Of a stretch of DNA of 64,000 bases, positions 42,771 through 55,000 are shown piece after piece; the first letter of the stretch is position 1, and each line of letters starts with the position of its first letter. Location: assembly GCA_015680685.1 (NCBI GenBank), contig MNCI01029622.1, positions 1,158,554 to 1,222,553 of the forward strand, given 5' to 3'. The notes under the pieces were generated by a model. The model saw nothing but the letters and a program-made list of their open reading frames with translations, ran no database searches and had not been told where the DNA came from. This DNA is from Gnetum montanum. Taxonomy: Eukaryota; Streptophyta; Gnetopsida; Gnetales; Gnetaceae. The position numbers were made by a program, and so were the translations under genes.

Positions 42771-45281
42771 CTTGGTGTTGCCAGAGACCAGCAGGCACCT
42801 AAATCCTGTTCAAGGACACTCGTTGGCGGTCCCGTCCCAAACAATCGCGAACAGGTCTCATGGAATCAGTAGTAGCATTTATCGCATACCCAAACACATT
42901 AGCAATGACCAAAATGAACTAAGACAAGGCAGACATATTGTCGGACTCACCAACACCCAATTGCGATCTCTTTGTTGGCTGACGCAAAATGATGGTGGAA
43001 GCTTGGCCAGAAGTTCCTGCCAGGTTCCTATGGACCTCCTCTTCATGCGCTGGTGCTTTTTCTTTGAGGAGACCAATGTCTTTTTTATTGAAGGGAGACT
43101 CCTCAATAGGAGGATTCTCCCTAATAACGAGAGCCCTTGCCCTAGCTGCAGGAGCTCTCTACTTTTCAACTAGGACCCTTCTCTCTGAGACTAGGGTCCC
43201 TACGTATTTATTCGTCGTCCCTGTCCTAAGGGCTGACACCCCTTCATCGTCTCCCTCTTTTTCTTCTAGTGGTCAACAAAATGCATTTGCATTATTTCAA
43301 ACCAAATTAGCCTAAGGTAGATGCTACGCTACGCTACGCCACCTAGCGTAGCATAGCGTAGCAGACAATAGCAAAGTAAGCATTGAGCAAAAGTACTTAC
43401 CAACAGGAGGTCGTGTCCTCTGTAGTTTAAGCTGCAGTCTTCGCCGCTCCTGGTCCTGCACGTGAAGGGTTTCCTTAGCCGGGGGAGGCCTCTTCTGCCA
43501 TAGCTTGCTAGCCATTGGTTCAGCTATGAAACATCCACCCCGTGATATGCTACCATCCATGGTAGAGGGCTTCTTGCCTAAGCTGTCTTGGCCATGACCG
43601 TTGCGGGCCACCTGATCCTTAGTCATTATAAAAAGTGATTCCCCAATTACTTCTGGGGGATCCTAGGTTTAGATGGTATGAAAGATCTAGTGAATCCATG
43701 GTCTGGAAATCATGTCGCGATTTCGCACGACCCAACCTCCTTTCTCTTGGACCACCAAGAACTCCATGAAGTGCTTAAGATAGCCTATATAGAAGGCATA
43801 GTGGATGTTGGAATGAGACTCCATTTTTGTACAGTGCCCCAAGATCTCATTCTACAAGCCTTTACATAAAGACTCAGCCTAGTTGTAATGAGTCCCCTCC
43901 TCCATAATCTCATGCATTATCTAGGCCTACTCAAGTCCAAGGACCTTCCCCTTGGTAAGCAGCTGGGAAAATACATGAGCAAGGAAGATGGGGTAGAACT
44001 CCTTGGTGAGTCCCTCCTTGATTTTCTCGATGGGGAGCCCCTTATGCTCCTTGATGAGCCCTAACCACTCTTGAAGGTCCTTCTTCTAAAGGGTCAACTC
44101 TATCTTGGATTTTGACCCTATCAGAATGACTTCGGCAGGAACACCGAAAAGATCCATGAATAGCTAGTCATTGATGTCAATGACCACTCACACACCATGC
44201 ATGTGCAGGTGAAAGTGGCCCAGCTTGTCAGAAAAGGATTCGACCAAGTTGAGCATCTCAGTTGCATGAACGTTCAAATTCGGGGCCAGGAATAGATCCA
44301 GAAGCTTGGAATAGATCCAGAAGCCTCGTCTTTTCGATATTCCGAAGCAAGGAGTCTGAGGCCCTACCATCCAACCAGCGTTGGCTTGTCTCTACTTCCC
44401 CATACTTGAAGTAGACATTTGCCCCTTGTGCTTCAGCGGTTATCACCGTCACCTCCCAAGGCTTCTTTGACCCTAAAACAGTTCCACAAAAATGTTTAGC
44501 GACAAACATAGAGAATTCAAAAAATTGCAAAGTCACTTAAACATGTGGCACTTACCGCTTGACCTACCAGGTCAGTATGGCAATGCCAATTGTGGGAGTG
44601 CAACCAAAGTTTTCTCAACCATGACCGATTTAAAGGGTTCTACCCACTTCCCATCCAACTAGCCCAACCTCTTGCACTGATCATAGAGGGAAGAATATAC
44701 ATCTAGGTAGGTGTGGTATTCACCCCCACATTGACCGATCCCACCTGCCCAACGGTTCTCAGTAGAAGAAAACTCCTGCAGGGCTAGTTGTGTTGTAGCC
44801 AGTAAACTCTGTAGATTATGAACCCCATCCTCGTCAATGAAGAACCTGGTAGCAAATACATACTATTAGCATTAGGCCACTATGGCTAGCATCACACAAA
44901 CACAGCAGAACAAAGTTGTGAAACTCCCCATCGGCAACATAGATAGTTCCTTGAGGGTTTTGGAAGCACGTCATCATAAAACGTGCAAGGAACAATGTGT
45001 TGAAAGGGTGATAGCAGCTATACTTAGTCATCTCCTAGATCTAGGCCAAGCACCTTAACACTGTTGGGCACTGATAGGATCCTTCTCCCCGCTTGCTCAT
45101 GATTGTCCCATCGATCAAAAACGTCAGAATGCCTCGGCTCGCCCCGAGCAAAATGGCTTCTATTATGTCAACCACCTGATCCTTCTCTAGGGAGGACCAA
45201 ATGATCACACTAAATTGGTCAAGGAGGAACTGCAAGAAGCCCTGTGCCCCCTTCCTGAACCACACCCCCTGCTCTCCCATA
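42771..45281 (-). pseudogene. E4: divergent copy of the opposite-strand gene, cut by E3
   Basis: The minus strand carries recognisable but much diverged homologues of exons 2 to 5. An exon 2 part (about 45281-44933) has GVWFRKG..FLQFLLDQFSVIIWSSL and TLFLARFMMTCFQNPQG. An exon 3 part is 44845-44556. Exon 4 is 44472-43401, followed by GTAAGT; it has LDLFLAPNLNV..EMLNLVESF and, further on, a counterpart of the FAGYLRRLAEFLVV stretch. An exon 5 part is Glu-rich (about 43280-42900). Exon 2 is interrupted at 45281 by the E3 LTR; the rest should lie right of E3. No gag, pol or linker of this element is visible here. It shows that the gene family is older than the E0-E3 group. Confidence 0.7.
43323..43362. 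repeat. Inverted repeat of GCTACGC words in an E4 intron
   Basis: GCTACGCTACGCTACG is followed, after a short spacer, by GCGTAGCATAGCGTAGC. It lies in the E4 intron between exons 4 and 5 and uses the AGCGTA word common in the other elements. Confidence 0.75.
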
Positions 45282-46515
45282 TGTATCTAGGAGAAGGAAA
45301 AACAGAGGCTGCGGGATCGCAGGATGCATACAGAAGACCCTGCCTACGCCTGAGGGCGTGCTAGAATGCAGCGGAGGTAGAGTACCTTGGGTGGTCCGCA
45401 CGCGGATCAGACAAGGATTTCCCCATGCGTACGCAAATGCTAATATGCTGGGTTATGCGTAAACGACATGCAGGCGTAAACGAAGCAAAAAAAATAGCAT
45501 AAAACGTAAACAGATGCAAACGAAGCGCGAGCGAGGCGTGGGCCAAATTGACGTAAAACTATAAAAGGACTTGCAGCGAATGAAACGATGGAAATTACAG
45601 AGTCAGAATATAGTGCACCGGTCTAACGCGGTTGTGGGAACACAAGGCGGCCGAAAAGCCCCGGCGTACACACAAGTGACTCGGACGGTTTGCAGTGGGC
45701 GGAGCGTAAGAGACTGGATCCGCAGCGTGCAGGACTTCTCAGCGTAAGAAGGTTTTCTGCTCTTTTTCACAGCATAAATGTTCTCTGGTCTGCTCTGGGA
45801 TTTTGCAAAGCGCCCCGGTGAAGTGGAAAAATGGGGGTTTTATACAGGTTGTTATGCTAGACTCGGGATGGGAGACACATGGCGCGTTGACCGGGTGCAT
45901 ACACTTTACAAATATACAAAATGTTACAACTGCTGGGCATATACGCTGGGCGTATACACCGCATCAGGTCGGTGTACATGCTGGGCGTATACGCTGGACT
46001 ACTTGGCGTGAACTGGGTTTTTGAGCGCTGGGCGTACACGCCGGAATGCTGGGCGTACACGCCAGAATGCCAGGCGTACAGATCGGAATGCCGGGCGTAC
46101 ACGCCGGGTGCATACGCTGAGGGATGCTGGGTGTACACACCGGGCGCATACGCCGAAGGGTGCCACTTGCTTCAATTCTTGCTCTTCGGTGTTATTCTTG
46201 CTTCATTGGAGATCCTGTCGTCGAGCGTGCACATCTGTAGTGCTTGGGCGTATACGTCGGAGAGCTGGGCGTATAGGCTAAAGTGCCGGGCATATACGCT
46301 AGAATGTTGGGTGTATACGCTGAAGTGAGTGTTGGGCATATACGCTGAAGTGAGTGTTGGGTGTACACGCCGGGCGTATATGCTGTGTGTATACGCTGGC
46401 CCCATATACTTAGCAAAAACTAAGTATTATGATCATGGAGCCGACGTCGTTTGTGAGTTCCGGGGTCTTGTTTAGGGTCGGACAAGTACTAAGCTCCAAA
46501 TTTTGTGGTGTTTCA
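45282..46515 (-). repeat. E3 3' LTR
   Basis: It begins TGTATC and ends TTTCA. Compared with E1 it lacks about 25 bases just inside the first end (the stretch with ATCATCGG). The TATA box on the minus strand is at 45838-45844. U3 has the palindromic array (about 45935-46400) and a perfect ATACTTAG/CTAAGTAT palindrome (46406-46427). It groups with the E0 LTR. Confidence 0.9.
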
Positions 46516-46585
46516 TTGGCCCCTCTTTGTTGACGCTTGGAGGAATCTACCCGAGAGGCGTCGACAAAGAAGTGCAAAACACCAC
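46505..46585 (-). other. Polypurine tract embedded in a hairpin (E3)
   Basis: GTGGTGTTT (46505-46513) pairs with AAACACCAC (46577-46585), and TCTTTGTTGACGCTT (46524-46538) pairs with AGGCGTCGACAAAGA (46556-46570). Where E1 has GATGC/GCATC, E3 has GACGC/GCGTC, so both arms changed together. Confidence 0.82.
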
Positions 46586-47529
46586 AAGCGGCTCAATAGA
46601 AACGTTGTCTACTGCTACTTGGATGAGACGTCATCGTACCGAGTTCAGTAGTACATGGGATCGGGAATGCAGAATTTGTAGCTGATGGGAGGATAGGGAT
46701 TGGCGACTACCCAAGGAAGTGTGTGGATAGGGGATGTTTTGGTATGTGGCATGTTGATCTGTGCCTTAGCTATTCTGGTAGAAGGCTCGGAGTACAAGCA
46801 TGCGGTGTGCGTGCTTTGGTTGAACAAGGCTCTTGGCCAGTTGTCAAGAGGACCGGTTGGTGAGGCCAAAGTCATGGGAGGATGTGTTACATTCTTTGGA
46901 AGAGTGGGGCCCATGTTTAGTGTTCAAGGGGAACCTGTTGGCGGGGAGCCAAAGCCATGCAACTAGATATTATTTGAGCGTTTTGGACATGAGTACTTAG
47001 TTTTGAGACAACTGCCTTCCCGCCTGGGGCTTGTATGGGAAGTGCCAGAGGTCTCTTTTTTTTTTCCAAATTGTAAGCTTCGCTTTGCCTTTGTACTCAT
47101 GTGCAGGCGCCGTGCGGCGTGTTGCAGCTGTTTTAAAGCAATATGGTGTTTCAAATGTACCGAGTGTGTCAAGGGGATGTCGGGATAATGTGTTTTGGTG
47201 AATGGATAGGGGAGTTTTATCAGTGAATGGGGGCATACTGGTGAACGGTTTGATTCAGTCTTGCCATGTATGCTGCAAACAGTGTCTTATCTTGCTGCTC
47301 GTGACGAAGTGCGATCTTGCCTGACACTTCTGGGTGTCATCTTGCAAACACAACACCAAGGAGACAAGAAAACCGTGAGTGAATAGACAGGCTTAGACTT
47401 ACATGGTGCCCGATGGCACAAAGGTGCTGGAGAGCGGCAGGTACTGTATGCAGATGAAAGCAGTACTGAAGATGGCAGCTGATAGCAAGTGGTGCAATGA
47501 AGCGAGCGATGAATGAGCATGGCGGCGGA
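46586..47529. other. E3 3' non-coding region
   Basis: No coding domain. It contains the imperfect direct repeat also present in E1 and E2 (around 46815-46965), a T-run at 47058-47066, and a short stretch just before linker 3 that resembles E1 4850-5060. Confidence 0.55.
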
Positions 47530-47935
47530 GTGAGGTGCCGAGTGTGAACTTGCCAGTTTATAGTCTTGGCAGACTATTATGGGTTGGTTTTATGTCATAA
47601 CCCGCGGGACATTGCCTGTTTAGCGTTGTGGCGGATGGTATGTTGCCAGTTTTTAGTCTTAGCGGACTATGAAGAGGCAAGCTAGTTTATAGTCTTGGCG
47701 GACTCTGATGGTTGTGACGACGGCAGTTTACTGTCATGCCGGACGGGTGGTAGTTTATCGTCATCGCGGACCCTGTGGTATTAGTTTTAAGTCATAATCT
47801 AGGATGAGTTGTGGTATCAGTTTATAGTCGTGATTCCAGGACTGGTCTGTGGTATCAGTTTATAGTCGTGATTCCAGGACTGCTCTGTGGTATCAGTTTA
47901 TAGTCATGATTCCAAGACTGGCACGTACCTGAGCT
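47530..47935. repeat. Linker 3 of E3: AGTTTA hairpin repeats
   Basis: About ten copies. The left part has 6-base spacers (GTCTTGGCGGAC, GTCATGCCGGAC, GTCATCGCGGAC; 47560-47772) and the right part three tandem AGTTTATAGTC units with the 10-base spacer (about 47815-47920). Confidence 0.9.
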
Positions 47936-47940
47936 TGTGT

Positions 47941-50900
47941 TCAGACATAGAACGGTTTTAGGTACAAATGATTTGTCGGATTAGCGAGTTCGTTCCCTTC
48001 GATGTCAGCTAACTTGAATGCGCCATTATCGAATGCCTTGATGACCATGTAAGGCCCTTCCCAGTTGGGTGAGAATTTGTCCGAGTGTTCCCGAGCAGCT
48101 TTGAGTACGAAGTCACCTTCGCGGATTGGGTGCTTGTTAATGTCATGCCGATGCCACTGTCGTTGTTGCTTTCGGTACCAGTCAATCTGATCGAGCGCGC
48201 GTGCACGTTCTTCTTCGACCGAGTCGAGGTCAATGAGCCTTAGCTTGTTGTGTTGCTCGTCATCGAGGAGTCCAGAGAGTGTGATCCTTAGCATTGGTAC
48301 CTGTAATTCCAAAGGTAAAACAGCTTCCGAACCATAAACAAGATTGTACAGAGTTTTACCTGTTGATGTCCGGTGCGTAGTGCGATATGCCCATAGTGCG
48401 TATTTTAGTTGCTCGTGCCATTTCCTTTTGCTTTGGGTTAACATTTTCCTAAGTATTGTTATGATTGTCTTGTTCGTTGCTTCTGCTTGCCCGTTGCTTT
48501 GAGGATAGTAAGGGGAAGAAAACGAATGCTTAATCCGCAGACTGTCGCAAAAGGTTTTTGTTTCGGTGCTACTAAATTGTGGCCCATTGTCGGTGATGAT
48601 TATCATGGGAATGCCAAAACGGGTTACAATGTTTTCTAGGATAAAGTTGCACCACGTGTTTAGAAGTTGTCTTTCGAAGGGGAGCTGCTTCTACCCACTT
48701 TGTAAAGTATTCTGTCGCGGTTATAATGAAACTATGCCCTGTGGAAGACGAGGGTGTTATCAGGCCGATGAGGTCCAATCCCCACTTCTGAAAAGGCCAT
48801 GTGATCTATGCTGTGTGCAACGCGGTTGGTGGCACATGTATTAAGTTACTATGTTTTTGACAAATTTTACATGTTTTGACTTTGGAGGAGTAGTCGTATT
48901 TCATGTGTGGCCAATAATAGCCTAAGCATCTTATTTTCGTAGCCATGGCTTTTGGTGCCATGTGTCCTCCACATAGTCCCTCATGTACTTGATCAACAAT
49001 CGTTTGGGCATCGTCACTACTTACACATGTTAGCAATATGCCTTCGTAGGATCTACGACATAGTGTGTCCCCTACCAAGGTGTACTACCTAGAACATTTT
49101 CGCACTACATCCTTCTGAGCGTTTGTTAGGTGGCGTGGTGCTTCGCCATGTAGAAGGTACTCTTTTAGGTCATCATACCATTCCACTGTGTGTGTTGAGC
49201 TAATAGATGCAATCGGCAATATGTCAGGAGTATCGATTATTGGTTTGGCACAGTTGGTTACAGAGCTTGGTAAGACATGGAACATGTCGGGTGATATCTT
49301 TAGCGCTAATGTGGCCAATGCGTCCGCGACGGTGTTATCGTTTCGAGAGACGTGTTGCACATCAATGTTTTCGAATCGTTTCATTAAATGTTTCGCCAAG
49401 TCACAGTATGGTTGCAAATGTTGAGCTTTACATGTGTAGACATCCATAACTTGGTTTACCACCAATTGCGAATCCCCTCTGACTACCAGGCGTGTGATGT
49501 CTGAAGCTAGTGCTGTTGTGAGTCCTCTAAGGAGACCTTCGTACTCTGCTATGTTATTAGTACAGTGAAAATTGAAGCGATAGGCAAAGGGTCGGATCTC
49601 CCCGGAGGGATACGTGATGATAGTGGCAGCGCTTCCTCCCCGAGAGGTGGATGCTCCATTGAAGTTTAAAATGACATCGTAGTCGTCAGGCACCGTGTCG
49701 ACTATGCTTATACTTTCATCCGGGAATTCAAGCTCTATGGTTGCTTGGTCATATGTTGGTGATGCGGCCAGTTGATTTGCTATGGCTTGACCTTTGATCG
49801 ATGATTGTGTTACGTAGTACAGGTCAAATTTGGCTATCATGGCTTTCCATCGAGCTATTCGACTCGTTTCGTAAATGTTTCCTATTATGGCTCGCAGTAC
49901 ATTATCCTTACAGATTATGTGAGCTTGATTACGGAAGAGGTAATGTCACCATTTTCTTAGGGAAAAGACTAAAGCTAAGCATGACCTTTCCATGTCGCTG
50001 TACTTCTTTTCATGGGCAACTAAGGCATGGCTCAAATAGTATACAGGGACTTCAGTTCCGTCATCTCGTTTCTGGCAGAGCATAGACGCGATGGACGACT
50101 CTAAAGTGGCAAGATAGATGTAAAACGGTTTGTTATTTTGGGGCGGGTAAACTGTAGGCAGTTGGGCGAGTGCTGTCTTGATAGTTTCAAAGACTTCCTG
50201 GCACTGCGGAGTCCATTCAAAATGGACATTTTTACGCAATAGGTGGTTCATAGGTGTTAGTTTGTCTGTTAATTTTTCTACGAAACGCCTGATGAACTGT
50301 AACCTACCTTGTAAACCTCGAAGTTCGGTAAGGTTACTGGGTGGTTTCAGGTTGGTAATGGCTTTCACCTTATAGGGGTCTACTCGTATCCCTGCTCCAG
50401 AGGCTATGAATCTGAGCATTTTACCTATTTTGACTCCGAAGACACATTTTTTGGGGTTAAGCCTTAGCTCATATTTTAGACAACGTTTTAGGACTAGGTC
50501 GAGGTCTTGTACATGCTGTTCGGTTGTCTTTGAGTTGACTACTATGTCATCCACGTAATCATTGAGTGACCGTAACATGTAATCACTAAAGATAAATGTC
50601 ATGGCTCTTTGATACGTGGCCCCAGCGTTTTTGAGACCGAACGGCATCATAGTGTAGCAAAAGGTTCCCCATGGGGTCATGAAGGTAGTCCGAAGTTGGT
50701 GTTCAGGGTTGATGCGTATTTGGTTATACCCCGAAAAGCCATCCATAAACAACAACAAGGCATGTCCGGCAGTTGAATCAACGAGTTGATTGAATGCTGG
50801 GCAGGGGAAAGTCATCTTTTATGGTTGCTACGTTTAAGTCACGGAAGTCGATGCATAGGCGAATGCTTCTATTTTTCTTTGGGACGATGACCATGTTTGA

Positions 50901-51430
50901 CACCCACTCGGCATAATCAACAGCCCAAATGAAACCAGCCTGATAAATCTTAGTGATCTCATTACGAACTACAAATGCCACTTCGGGTCTAACTTTTCGC
51001 ACTTTTTGTTTTATCGGTCTTAGTTTTGGGTCAAGAATGATGTTGTGTTGGACAATCCTAGGATCTAGCCCGGGCATGTCCATATAAGACCAAGCGAACA
51101 CTTTCATGTTTTCCCTAAGCACATTCTGAATGTCTTGAGCCATGCGTGGTTGTAATAGCATGCTTAATTTTAATATTTTAACTTCCCCATCAGGCATAGT
51201 AATCGGGGTTTCAGCTAATGGGTCTTCAGTGATGTTTTCAGCTTCTATGTCAAGAAACTTTGTCATGCCTTGGTAATTGTCTGTTGTTTGCTGTGTTCAG
51301 GCTATGACAGCGTCGTCCATTAGTGGACTTGAGTTGATGAAGTTTATGTCAAAGTCTCGGGTAATGGCGCCATATGGTCCCTCGATGGTTAACGGTGTGG
51401 TTAAGTGCTGGCAGTCCATTGAGCTCATCC
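47941..51430 (-). pseudogene. pol: E3 pol: RT, RNase H, archaeal-type RNase H, integrase (few breaks)
   Basis: The likely start is ATG 51428 or 51419, just after GGTTTATTGGCAG. RT motifs: NMVIVPKKN (about 50895) and YVDD (about 50557-50546). The RT-linked RNase H (FYIYLATLES) is near 50130, the archaeal-type RNase H (LNFNGASTSRGGSAA, Asp changed to Asn in LNFDG) near 49670, the zinc region near 49000-48870, the integrase Asp in WGLDLIG near 48770, ITDNGPQF near 48595, Glu in NGQAEATN near 48490, and the C-terminal WEGPYMV near 48055. Breaks include one extra base near 50790, a TAG near 49944 and frame breaks near 49083 and 48805. It is the best preserved copy, yet inactive. Confidence 0.93.
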
Positions 51431-51660
51431 CTGCCAATAAACCGAGAGTTGTGTGAGCAAGAAGGGATCGTTACATGTATTTCAGAAATTTAAAGTGTGT
51501 ATATGTGTATCATGGTGGATTATTGTCACACCTGGACGCATGGCAGTTTAAGGCCTTACCGGGCCAAGAACGGATAAGGGAATGGCAGTTTAAGGCCTTA
51601 CCGGGCCTATCAAGGATGGGGAGAATGGCAGTTTAAGGCCTTACCGGGCCAGCGGTTTAA
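51431..51660. repeat. Linker 2 of E3: GGCC hairpin repeats
   Basis: Three copies of GGCAGTTTAAGGCCTTACCG followed by GGCC (about 51541-51652), spaced about 50 bp. The arms GGCC/GGCC flank a 6-base spacer. Confidence 0.88.
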
Positions 51661-51872
51661 GCGAACGTGTAAAACGGGGTCCTTGGAGGAACCGGGACGT
51701 AATACTGTCTCTAATTGACTTAAAGCTTTTTGTTTTTGTTTTCTTTTTTTTTTAATAATTTTTTAATAATTTTTGATTAGATTTCGGCACAAAAGAGAGG
51801 AAAATAGAGGCAAAACGGCAAAAACGGAGCGATGGCGGCGTAAGCGGCTGTGGCGTCAGTGTCAGCGGTCGT

Positions 51873-51879
51873 TATATAA
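51873..51879 (+). promoter_or_regulatory. TATA box of the E3 opposite-strand gene
   Basis: TATATAA lies 198 bases before the ATG at 52071, after a GGCG/GGCTGTGGCGTCAG-rich run, as in E1 and E2. Confidence 0.6.
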
Positions 51880-52070
51880 AGAATGAGGGGTCCATTTGTT
51901 TCCTTTTTTCAACAGCGACAGCGTAAGGTACCTGTGTAAGCGTAAGCGTAAACTTCCCAAGCGTAGACGCCAAGAGACTCAAGCGTAGACGCCAGACAAC
52001 CTAGCGTAGACGCCAAACTCGAAGACAGTCGCTCAGTGTGCACTTCGACAGTCAGCGTGAATACTTCGCG

Positions 52071-55000
52071 ATGGGCAAAGGCAAGGAAGTGGAAGGCCAG
52101 AGGAAGAAGGGTTTTGACCTAACCTTCGCTGAAGAGATGGAGGCGATGCTGTAGGGTCTGCCTAGGCCGAAGATGTCGGTGTGGCCCATGACGCCCTACA
52201 GGTAAGCCTTGATCTCTGTCTGTTATTGTTTTGGTTCTTTTGGCGTAGATGATCGAGCGTAGAGGGTTTGAGGGTTTCTTTGGCGTGTACGCCCGTGTCA
52301 CTGCGCGGCGTAGACTATCCGTTTTATTGGCGTCTGTTATCCAGCGTATTTTCTTGGCGTAAGTCGTGTTGCGCGACGGCGTGTCGAGGGTTTTACCAGT
52401 GTATACGCTGTGCGCGTCGCTCTGGCATGCTAATTTTTGGTGTAGTTGGCGCTGTCAGCGGATTCAGGCATATACACTGAGGGTTTTACTAGCGTATATG
52501 CTGTGCGAGGGGGGTTCGGACATCAGCGTAGACGCTACGTTTTGTAGCGTATACGCTGGGTTTTAAGTTGCGTGTTTACCCGGCGTATACGCTGAGTTCA
52601 GCGTATATGCTACGTTCGAATTGTGTTCTTGTTTGGCGTACACGCTTCGTACAACGTATACGCTGGAGCGTGCCTCACGGGCGTATATGCTCTAGGCATA
52701 GCGTATACGCTGGGCGTAAGTTTTTCGAGGTGGTTTGGCGGGCGTATACGCTGGGCATAAACAGTTAGTTTCTTTTTTGACTGATGTAAACTTTTATTTC
52801 ATTGCAATTGGTTGCAGGGATAGCAAATGTTTCCTCATAGTGGTGGAGCTTGTCAGGGTTCTGACGTGGGCTGGACCCGTTCAGGATGGCGATCTTCCCC
52901 CAGCTCTAATTGTGGATAATCAAGGAGTCTGGTTCAGGGAAGGCACTAGCGAATTTTTGGCCTTCCTGTTAGCCAACATCGAGGTGGTTGTGTGGTCATT
53001 TTTTGACGAGGTGACTGCGTGCAGTGTGGTTGATGCGTTACTGCCAGGAGCCACAGAGGGCGTTGTGGTCTTCATGGAAGACATTGACGAGCGCCCGTTT
53101 GTTGATGAGGATGGTAATACTCACGGGCCCAAGTCAACACGTCCGTTAACGCGTGTGTGGGAGTTGTTGCCATCATGGTTGGATTATATTAACAACACTT
53201 TGTTTATAGCTACCCACGCGCACACCCTGTTTCAGAATCCTCCTGGCACAGTGTTCAGAATAACCAGGTAAGACTAGTTGACTTTTTTGCTTCATCGGTC
53301 GTCGTTGGATGTTAATTTTTGGTTTTAACATGCGTTTATTTGCAGGCCAAAGACTAACCCAGATGGGACTCTGATTGAGGAATAAGGGATAGCCCTCACT
53401 CGTACAGCTCTAGAGGCCTTTATGACGGCTCCCACTCTCCATGGGGCCGTACTGGCTCAGACAAAGGGTTCGATGGTCCGCTTCCATGAGCAATTTTCTA
53501 GAGCCTTTGCGATGTGCAAAGCTCGTGGATGGCTGCATGAGGACTGGACAGATGGGGGACTGGTCTTCCCTCATAGCTTTGGCAGTACCTCGAAATCTGC
53601 CACTAACAGTGAGTAGTGGCATTTATTACATGAGTTAGTGGATGTGTTCAACTGTTTGGGGTGAGATCGATGTGATTGTTTTAAGTTGTTTTAACAGTTG
53701 ATGAACCTTCAGGTGGGGACCCTGTGACAACTGGATGAACTGAGATGAGTTTGTCGATGAAGTTTGGGGGAGTAGAGAAGGCGCAGAAGTGGTTACGTAG
53801 GAAGGCCCTGCCGTCCCTCACTCGTTGCCTGGATGATGTAGGCCTCCTAGAGCTTTTCATGATGCCAAGCCCTAATGTCTCAATTGGCAAAATGATAGGG
53901 ATCGTGGACTCTTTCAATGAGTCTATCTCTCAGTAGAGCACCCAGATTAAGGGTGTCAAGGTGGTGTTCCATCTGTCGCTTGTATTCTTTTCTAACTTAT
54001 TCAGCATGCCGGCAGATGGCCTACCCGTAGTGTTGGACAGGTATCACAAAGAGCTCCAAACGATCCGTGAACTGGAGTCTTGGCTTGGTGTGATGAAAGG
54101 CACCAAGGGGTTCTTAATGCAGGGGAAGGCAAAGGTTGTTGAGGTAAACGAATTGCATCCCCTGTTTCGAGCACGGGTGTTTCCCAAAACTCTTTCTCAG
54201 GTGCAGAGTTTTGGGGTAGAGGCAGTATGCATCATGCGGATGATTTTGGAAGCTGGGATGTGGTACAATTGGGCTCAGTTTTTGTTGGCGGGCATGCATA
54301 AGGAGATTGTGCGATTGCGCACGAATATCGAAGCACAATCGCACTTCACTTTTGCCTTCTTCGCTAGCTATCTTCGCCGTTTTGCCGAGTTCCTTGTGGT
54401 GCATGTGGACAACAAGTTTGTCCTACGAGATCGGGGTCAACTATCCCGTCCGTGGGTCAAACTTTTGTACGTGACTATCAAATTGCAGGATGCCCCAGAA
54501 GGTATTGATGAATTCGTGTCTGTTACTACAAGGGGATCATCCGGTGGTTCCATCCATACGCGGAACAATCTGGGGATAGAGCCAGCAAATGTACCTTTGA
54601 CCGTCAGACGGGTAGAGCGGGTAATTAAGGAAACTGTTGGCAAAGCCAAGTCGAAATTGAAGAGACCCGAACGCCCCACAGAACAAGTCACCGAGATAAA
54701 CCAGCCACGCGTAAAGAAAATACGCTTCAAGATACCAGGTGAATGAAGCCCATCCAGTTATCGTTTTATCATTTTCATTTATGTATAACCCTTGCTTCCA
54801 TTGCTTACGTTGTTGTTTTTGATTTGATGAAGTGAAGAAGTAGGCTTTAGAGACCATCAGAGAAGAGGAGGATATGCGCACAGAGAAGAACAATGAGGAG
54901 GAAAGCCCAGAGAAGAGCCAAGGCGGGGGAACGGAGCCATTAACGGAGAGGACTACTGAAATTGCACCTTTAGATGACCAGGACGCTATCAACCAAATGT

